From contig NZ_CP156079.1 of the NCBI RefSeq assembly GCF_040892545.1, positions 1,550,001 through 1,614,000 of the forward strand: a stretch of DNA of 64,000 bases, in the 5' to 3' direction. The stretch is from Paracidovorax avenae. Its GTDB lineage: Bacteria; Pseudomonadota; Gammaproteobacteria; Burkholderiales; Burkholderiaceae_C. A model generated the notes under the pieces. That model did no database searches and was not told the origin of the DNA. It saw only the letters and a list, made by a program, of their open reading frames with translations. The stretch's first letter is position 1. Each line of letters begins with the position of its first letter. A program made the translations under genes and the position numbers. Below, in pieces: positions 54,726 through 64,000 of this stretch.

Positions 54726-55406
54726 TCATGGTTCTGACTCATTCATTCGCAGGGCGCGGGAGAAGGTCCGCGTCAGCAACTGCACCATCGGCTTGCGCCG
54801 GCGCGCGGTCCCGCACGCCACGGCGTCGTCGGCCAGGCCGTGCATGGCATAGAACATCATCACCGCCATCGCCCGTGCATCGGCCACCTGCCACGCGCCG
54901 GCCCGCGCGCCGGCTTGCACCAACTGCGCCAGTTGATCGAGCACCGGGTTGCCCATCATGAATTCCCGCTCGTCCGGGCGCACGTCGTGGAACAGCATGT
55001 CGTGCAGCATCACCTGCCCCAGCAGACCATCGAGCGCGGCCTCGAACCATGCGCGCAGGCGGCCGTCCCAGTCGTCGGCCGCCGGGCGCGCCAGGGCCTT
55101 GTCCAGGCGCTCGCAGAATCCCTGCATGAAGCGCTGCTGCAATGCGCCAAGCATCGCGTCGCGCGAGGCGAAGTAGAGGTAGAAGGTGCCCTTGGCCACC
55201 TGCGCGGCGGCGACGATGTCGTCCACGCTGGTGGCGGCCACTCCCTTGGAGAGGAACAGCTGCTCGGCCGCATCCATCAGCGCCGCGCGCCGGATGTGCG
55301 GCGCGCGGGTGCGGCGGCGCGGCGGCGCCTCGTCCGGCCGCGCGGCCTGGGCCAAAGGAGAAGCCACGGTCTTGGCGGCGGGCTGGGACCGGCGGTCTCG
55401 GGTCAT
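54726..55406 (-). CDS. TetR-family transcriptional regulator
   Basis: A 226-residue TetR-type repressor. After an Arg/Pro-rich N-terminal stretch of about 35 residues comes the HTH: LMDAAEQLFLSKGVAATSVDDIVAAAQVAKGTFYLYFASRDAML. The ligand-binding domain follows with a HDMLFHDVRPDEREF segment. It is the last gene of a minus-strand operon of two ABC half-transporters and an unknown protein, starting ten bases after that protein's stop. It may repress the operon in addition to iron control by Fur. In 54505-54725, between it and soxR, I see no gene. Confidence 0.92.
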   Translation of the reverse strand: MTRDRRSQPAAKTVASPLAQAARPDEAPPRRRTRAPHIRRAALMDAAEQLFLSKGVAATSVDDIVAAAQVAKGTFYLYFASRDAMLGALQQRFMQGFCERLDKALARPAADDWDGRLRAWFEAALDGLLGQVMLHDMLFHDVRPDEREFMMGNPVLDQLAQLVQAGARAGAWQVADARAMAVMMFYAMHGLADDAVACGTARRRKPMVQLLTRTFSRALRMNESEP

Positions 55407-55416
55407 GGTGTGGGGA

Positions 55417-55862
55417 TCAAGGTGTGGGAGTCAGCAAGGCATCGGCCGCGGCGCGCAGCGCCGGGCCATCGAAAGACAGATTGTGCGGACGGTAGACGCG
55501 CTCGTGCAGCCAGTCGATCGCGGCGGGCAGCTCGGCGAAGGTGGATGCCGGCACGCCAAACAGCTTCTCGGCGTTCATCTTGCGCAGGCGCTCGTACTCG
55601 CTGGCCGGCACCACGGTGGCCATGCCCAGCACCTGCCGGCGGATGGCCTCGCCTTGCTGCTGCAGCCACTGCTTGGCCAGCGGCCCCGATCCGGCCGGGT
55701 GCTCCAGCGATGGCGCGTCGGCGAACACGCGCAGCGTGGCGAAGGGCTCGCCGCGCGCAAGCCAGCCGGCCCAGTCGTCGATGAAGCGCTGCATCTCGGG
55801 CAGGGAGGAGGGCCCCTGCGCCACGGTGAGGACCAGCGGCCAGTGCGAGAGATCGTGACGGA

Positions 55863-55866
<4 letters not shown>
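55417..55866 (-). CDS. Uncharacterised protein co-transcribed with ABC half-transporters
   Basis: A 149-residue cytoplasmic protein that I do not recognise. It is mixed alpha/beta with HWPLVLTVAQGPSSLPEMQRFIDDW near the start, a conserved-looking LRVFADAPSLEHPAGSG segment and a helical end. No signal, membrane segment or metal motif is seen. It overlaps the upstream ABC gene as ATGA (55863-55866) and is followed by the TetR gene, so it belongs to the operon. An accessory role in siderophore or metal handling is possible because of the Fur-like box upstream of the operon; there is no direct evidence. Confidence 0.75.
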
Positions 55867-57460
<1,594 letters not shown>

Positions 57461-57464
<4 letters not shown>

Positions 57465-59062
57465 GGCGTTTCTCCTTCGGCACGGGCGGCCCGCAACAGC
57501 AGTTGCTCGTCGGCCGCGGCGGCCAGTGCGGGATCGTGGGTCACCACCACCAGGGTCTTGCCGTGCTCCTGCGCAAGCTGACGCAGCGCCGCCATCAGGC
57601 GCGTGGCGGTTGCCGCGTCGAGCGCGCTGCTGGGCTCGTCCAGCAGGATCACCGGCGCGGGGGTCAGGAAGGCCTGCGCCAGGCCCACGCGCTGGCGTTC
57701 GCCGCCGGACAGGCGCGTGGCGTCGGCCTCCAGCGGCACCTCGATCTGCGCCTGCCGCAGGGCCCACAGCAGGCGCGCATCGTCCGCCTCGGGGCAGCCC
57801 AGGGCCAGGTTCTCACGCACCGTCGCCTGCAGCACATCGCCGCCCTGCGGAATGAGCAGGACTGCCGCATGGCGCGCGCCTTCGTCGAGCTGGCCGATGG
57901 CGATGGCCCCGAGCCGGACCGTGCCGCCGTGCACCGGCTCCAGCCCGGCCAGAGTGCGCAGCAGCGTGCTTTTGCCCACGCCGCTGGGACCGGTGATGGC
58001 GGTGATCGCGCTAGCGCGAAAGCGGTGGGTGAAGCCCTCGATCGGCGGACGCGGGCCGAGCGCCAGCGTCACGCCGTCGGCATCGAGCAGGGGCTGCCCA
58101 ATGGCCGGCGCCGTGCCGCAAGGCAACACCGGTTCGCGCAACACGGCCGCGATGCGTGCCAGCGCGGCGCGGCCCACCGCCACGTAGTCCAGCCCATGGC
58201 CGAGCCGCCGTGCCGGGTTCACGATGGCCAAGCTAAACAGCAGCGCCGCGGCCAGGGTGGCGGCGTCGTGGCGCCAGGCCACCGCATAGGCGATGGCGAA
58301 GGTGGCCACCGCCTGCATCAGCGCCGTCGCCAACGAGGCGGGCAGCGCCACCCGGGCGACCCAGGCGACCATGCCGCCGGTGAAGCGGCGTGCGGCTTCG
58401 CGGTACGCGGCCAAGGCACCCGACTGCGCACCGTAGATGCGGTTGACGCGGATGCCGCGCGCATAGTCGTCCACCGCCGCGGTGATGTCGTGCATCACCC
58501 GCATGCGCTCGGCGCCGTTGTACGCGGCCGCGCGCGGCATCAGCAGCAGGTAATAGAGCGCCGCCAGCACGCCGGGCAGCAGGGCCAGCAGCGCCATCGG
58601 CCCGGCCAGCGCCACGAGCAGCGCGACCGAGGCCAGCGGCACCACCGCGAAACTGGCCACCTCGGCCGGCAGGTGGGCCACCATGTGGTGCAGCGCTGCG
58701 ATGTCGTCCGCGACCAGCCGGCGCAGGGCGTCGCCGCCATGCCGCGCCAGCGTGCTGGCAGGCAGCCGCACCAGATGGCCCGCCACCTGCCGCCGCAGCC
58801 GCGCGGCGAAGGCGGCCTCGGCCGCGTGCGAGAGCCAGGAACCGCCCGCGGCCAGCAGCGCACTGGCCACCCAGGCGCCGATCGCGGCCAGCACCCAACC
58901 GCTCGACGGCGCGCCGATCCAGCGCACCAGGCACCACAGCGCGCCCAGCATCGCCAGGCCGGACAGCACCGCCGCGAGCGTGCCGGCCGCCAGCCCCGGC
59001 AACACCGGGCGCAGTGCCGGCCTCACCGCGCCTGTGGCGGCGGCCGGATGGCCTCGTTCCAT
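57461..59062 (-). CDS. ABC half-transporter (membrane plus ATPase), first subunit
   Basis: A 533-residue ABC protein with an N-terminal membrane domain (about 15-290) and a C-terminal ATPase with Walker A GPSGVGKST, signature LSGGERQRVGLAQAFL and Walker B VILLDEPSSALDAAT. It is the first gene of the four-gene operon and is coupled to the second subunit by an ATGA overlap. A Fur-like box ends 43 bases upstream of its start. The membrane domain has a conserved-looking RHGGDALRRLVADDIAALHHMVAHLPAE region, reminiscent of CydD/YbtP types. Iron-regulated transport of a siderophore is the best guess. Confidence 0.9.
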
Positions 59063-59105
59063 GCATCACCTCCTGCTCGACATGTTCCACAGTCGCACCC
59101 TTCAG

Positions 59106-59121
59106 ATGCGAATGATAATGA
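59106..59121 (-). promoter_or_regulatory. Fur-like operator upstream of the ABC operon
   Basis: The minus-strand 16-mer reads TCATTATCATTCGCAT and agrees with the site at 8181-8196 at 12 of 16 positions; the plus strand contains GAATGATAATGA, very close to the classical Fur core. It lies 43 bases upstream of the first ABC gene. Confidence 0.72.
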
Positions 59122-59139
59122 CTAACAGTCAGTATAGGC

Positions 59140-59241
59140 CTAAAAATGCAGGCTCGGACGGTCGAGGCGCCGGAACAGTTGGCCCATGTCCTCGCCGCTG
59201 ATCAGGCGGGCCGCCTTGCCGCCGGGCCGGTAGCCCCACAT
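59140..59241 (-). pseudogene. Possible 3' remnant of a gene upstream of the ABC operon
   Basis: On the minus strand a 33-codon frame, beginning MWGYRPGGKAARL and ending RPSLHF before TAG, has strong GC-rich codon use like real genes here. An in-frame TGA stops it a few codons upstream. It looks like the C-terminal end of a lost gene. In the rest of 59063-59464 I see the Fur-like box, a short inverted repeat AGGTT...AACCT (59299-59315) and the rpoD terminator, but no gene. Confidence 0.35.
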
Positions 59242-59373
59242 TCCGGCCAGGTTGATGGATCAAGTTTCGGAAAGCACCGGCATGTCTTGGACTCGCCTAG
59301 GTTGTTGATAAACCTGGTAGCGCGTGTCCAGGCGTAGTCGAGCGGAGGACGGTGCGGGAGTCGTGATGAAATG

Positions 59374-59409
59374 AAAAAAGCCCCGGCCGGTGGGCTCGGG
59401 GCTTTTTTT
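59374..59409 (-). terminator. Terminator of rpoD (usable on both strands)
   Basis: A stem AAAAAAGCCCC/GGGGCTTTTTT with an inner GGCCGG...-type loop, with T runs on both sides, lies about 55 bases past the rpoD stop. Confidence 0.88.
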
Positions 59410-59464
59410 GGGGGGGGCAGGGCGGCCGCAGGCGGCTGCCTTGTGCGGCGCGGTGCGGCGCGGA

Positions 59465-61813
<2,349 letters not shown>

Positions 61814-62046
61814 GGACGACCTCAGATTCAAAAACGGACACACAAAGAAAACGCAAGCGCGTCGGTTACCGGCGCGGGTGGCGGGGCGAAGGCGGTGCCT
61901 CCGCGGTTCGAGGGGCGGGCCCCCGTGGGCAAGATGTGTGGGCGATCATTTGGTGTGCAGTCCTTGCGGTGTGGGGGGCGGTGTGCGTGTGTGTCACGGT
62001 TGCCCGGCCCGGAGGTGCTGCTGTCGCTCTTGCCGATGAACCCTAT

Positions 62047-62052
62047 ATTATA
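62047..62052 (-). promoter_or_regulatory. Possible -10 element of an rpoD promoter
   Basis: TATAAT on the minus strand overlaps the dnaG stop codon, 234 bases upstream of rpoD. A TTGAAA lies upstream but only 13 bases away, which is too close, so the -35 element is uncertain. The 61814-62047 gap holds no gene. Confidence 0.3.
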
Positions 62053-64000
62053 GCCCGCCCGCCTTTTTCAAGTTCGCGGGTGCGATGCCCAGCAGGGACT
62101 GCCGCCGCTGCTGCAGCGCGCGGTACTTCTCCAGCGCGGACGGATCGGTCGCCGCCTGCAGGATGAGTTCCTTCTCCTGGCGCTTGATATCTTCCATCAG
62201 CATGCGGTCGAGCAGGTCGCGCAGTTCGGTCCGCAGCTCGGCCGCGTCGCCCTCGGTCTGGGCGTGCGAGCCGGTCATCACCCGCACCGCCAGCGGCTCC
62301 GCGTCGTGACCGCGCAGGCTCTCGCGCAGCACGGCCCACGCCTGCGGCCCATGCTCGTGCCACTGCGCCTCCAGCCAGGTGAAGAGCGGGCCGTGGGGCG
62401 CGGGCAGGGCGCAGAGCGTGGCGTGGTCCTCGTGCGAGAGGTCTTCCAGGAATTCCATGTGCGACAGCAGCAGCCGGGCCGCGTGGTCGTCGCGCCCCGC
62501 GGCGGGCGTGGACGGCAGGGGCGGCTGCGGCGGGCGCTGATCCTCGCCGCGGCCACGCCACTTGCCCTTGCCCTTCCAGTCGCCGCCGTCCTTGCGCCAG
62601 GGCTTGGGGCTGCCCGTGCCCGGGCCCATGTTGCCCTGGCCGTGTCCGTAGCCATCGTCCTGCGCGTGTGCCCAGCCGCCGCCGTCCGGCGGCCCGCCCC
62701 AGGGAGGCGCGTCATCGGCGGCCGGCGCTCCCTGCGCTGCTGCGGCGCCTTGCTGCCGGGCGCCGCCACCGTGCCGCCCGGCGTCCTGTGCGGCGGCCTG
62801 GTTCCAGAGGTCCGAAAGATCGGCGGACGTGAGCTGGGCCAGTTCCGCCAATTCGCCCAGCAGCTGGCGCTTGAGCGCGCCGTCGGGCAGGGCGGTCCAC
62901 AGCGGCCGGGCGTTCGCCGCCATGCGGGCGCGGCCTTCGGCCAGGCCCAGGTCGCAGCCCTCGCCGGCGGCCTCCACCAGGAAGCGGCTCAGCGGCATGG
63001 CGCCCTGCACGTGCCGCGCGAACGCGTCGGTGCCGTGCGCGCGCACGAAGCTGTCGGGGTCGTGCTCGGCGGGCAGGAACAGGAACTTCACGCTACGTGT
63101 GTCCGTGGCGTAGGGCAGGGCGCCGTCGAGTGCCTTGCGCGCCGCGCGCCGGCCCGCCGCGTCGCCGTCGAAGCTGAAGACCACCGTGTCGGTGAAGCGG
63201 AAAAGCTTGTGGACATGGTCCGGCGTGCACGCCGTGCCCAGCGTGGCGACCGCGTTCGGGAAACCCAGTTGCGCGAGCGCGACCACGTCCATGTAGCCCT
63301 CGGTGACGAGCGCGTAGCCGTGTTCGCGGATGGCCGTGCGCGCCTCGAACAGGCCGTAGAGCTCGCGCCCCTTGTGGAAGACGGGGGTCTCGGGCGAATT
63401 GAGGTACTTGGGCTTGTCGTCGCCCAGCACCCGGCCCCCGAAGCCGATGCATTCGCCCTTCACGTTGCGGATCGGGAACATCACCCGGTCGCGGAAACGG
63501 TCGTAGCGCTTGCCGTCTTCCTCGTTCACGATGACCAGGCCGCTCTCGTGCAGCAGCGGGTTGTCGTACTCGGGGAACACGCTGGCGAGCGACCGCCAGC
63601 CCTCGGGCGCGTAACCCAGGCCGTAGCGCTTGGCGATCGCCCCCGACACGCCGCGCCCCTTGAAGTACGCGATGGCGCGCTGCGACTCGCGCAGGTGGCG
63701 GCGGTAGGCCTCGCCCGCCTTCTCCAGCACGTCGGTGAGCGTGGCCTGCTTCTGGCGCTGCGCGGCCGCGCGCTCGCGCTCCTGCGGGGAGACATCGTCC
63801 TGCGGCACCTGCAGCCCCACCTGCTGTGCCAGGTCCTGAACGGCCTCCACGAAGCCCATGCCGGCATGCTCCATCAGGAAGCTGATCGCGTTGCCGTTCT
63901 TGCCGCAGCCGAAGCAGTGGTAGAACTGCTTGGACGGGCTGACGCTGAACGAGGGCGACTTCTCGCCGTGGAAGGGGCACAGCCCCATGAAGTTGGCCCC
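62048..64000 (-). CDS. dnaG: DNA primase DnaG (5' end beyond the window)
   Basis: At least 650 residues of the replicative primase; the gene continues past position 64000, so about 35 N-terminal residues are missing. The zinc-binding CHC2 domain shows CPFHGEKSPSF and HCFGCG. The TOPRIM core has VTEGYMDVVALAQLG with its Glu and VFSFDGDAAGRRA with DGD. The C-terminal part contains a long Gly/Gln/Ala/Trp-rich low-complexity linker (about residues 395-500) before the helicase-binding helices, which end in LKKAGGL. It synthesises RNA primers with DnaB. rpoD follows on the same strand. Confidence 0.96.
   Translation of the reverse strand, partial: GANFMGLCPFHGEKSPSFSVSPSKQFYHCFGCGKNGNAISFLMEHAGMGFVEAVQDLAQQVGLQVPQDDVSPQERERAAAQRQKQATLTDVLEKAGEAYRRHLRESQRAIAYFKGRGVSGAIAKRYGLGYAPEGWRSLASVFPEYDNPLLHESGLVIVNEEDGKRYDRFRDRVMFPIRNVKGECIGFGGRVLGDDKPKYLNSPETPVFHKGRELYGLFEARTAIREHGYALVTEGYMDVVALAQLGFPNAVATLGTACTPDHVHKLFRFTDTVVFSFDGDAAGRRAARKALDGALPYATDTRSVKFLFLPAEHDPDSFVRAHGTDAFARHVQGAMPLSRFLVEAAGEGCDLGLAEGRARMAANARPLWTALPDGALKRQLLGELAELAQLTSADLSDLWNQAAAQDAGRHGGGARQQGAAAAQGAPAADDAPPWGGPPDGGGWAHAQDDGYGHGQGNMGPGTGSPKPWRKDGGDWKGKGKWRGRGEDQRPPQPPLPSTPAAGRDDHAARLLLSHMEFLEDLSHEDHATLCALPAPHGPLFTWLEAQWHEHGPQAWAVLRESLRGHDAEPLAVRVMTGSHAQTEGDAAELRTELRDLLDRMLMEDIKRQEKELILQAATDPSALEKYRALQQRRQSLLGIAPANLKKAGGL

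Overview
The window is GC-rich, densely coding DNA from a betaproteobacterium of the order Burkholderiales, most likely a member of the Comamonadaceae close to Acidovorax. This placement is inferred from the very high third-position GC, the two Bug-type solute receptors with divergent LysR genes, the divergent ppsR/ppsA pair, the DUF4212/sodium-solute symporter pair and the dnaG-rpoD order. No database search was possible, so all family names rest on recognised motifs and lengths.

Layout. (1) 0.1-5.5 kb: an iron-uptake operon on the minus strand (TonB-dependent siderophore receptor, DUF3649, PepSY membrane protein, DUF3325) with a Fur-like box, then bacterioferritin. (2) 5.7-8.6 kb: the peroxide-defence pair ahpC and ahpF, then a small unknown gene behind a second, nearly identical Fur-like box. 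(3) 8.6-18.8 kb: a membrane-anchored Mrr-type nuclease, ppsR/ppsA, a two-part sodium/solute symporter with an EF-hand-like loop, a beta-propeller lipoprotein, an FKBP isomerase and an HxlR regulator. (4) 19-30.2 kb: two organic-acid modules, each with a divergent LysR gene and a Bug receptor. One carries an HMG-CoA-lyase-type enzyme and a CoA-transferase; the other carries a DapA-family aldolase, an SDR and D-tartrate dehydratase. An amino-acid exporter of the YddG type and a VirK protein lie between them. (5) 30.2-45.7 kb: a tight operon combining AroQ- and AroE-type enzymes with a CoA-transferase, MaoC hydratase, VOC protein and PanE-type reductase, divergent from a LysR gene. Next come an amino-acid ABC importer without an ATPase, a second PanE-type gene, a LysR regulator with two HTH domains, a hydrolase, an aromatic-acid MFS carrier and a membrane PQQ quinate/shikimate-type dehydrogenase. 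The region looks devoted to quinate/shikimate-like plant compounds. (6) 45.9-59.2 kb: apparent accessory block with an ECF sigma factor, a ClpP-like protease, a LysE exporter, an RND efflux pump divergent from soxR, and a Fur-box-preceded operon of two ABC half-transporters, an unknown protein and a TetR regulator. (7) 59.4-64 kb: rpoD and the 3' part of dnaG.

How the parts work together. Iron and oxidative-stress genes cluster at the left end and again at 54-59 kb, and three matching Fur-like boxes link them. A MerR-type promoter with a 19-bp spacer and a central dyad explains how SoxR would switch on the RND pump. The middle of the window is a run of small, separately regulated uptake-and-degradation modules for carboxylic acids of plant origin, which with virK fits a plant- or soil-associated lifestyle. 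The strongest candidate for an undescribed system is the 30.2-34.8 kb AroQ/AroE/CoA-transferase/MaoC/VOC/PanE operon. No tRNA, rRNA, CRISPR array or complete insertion sequence was seen.
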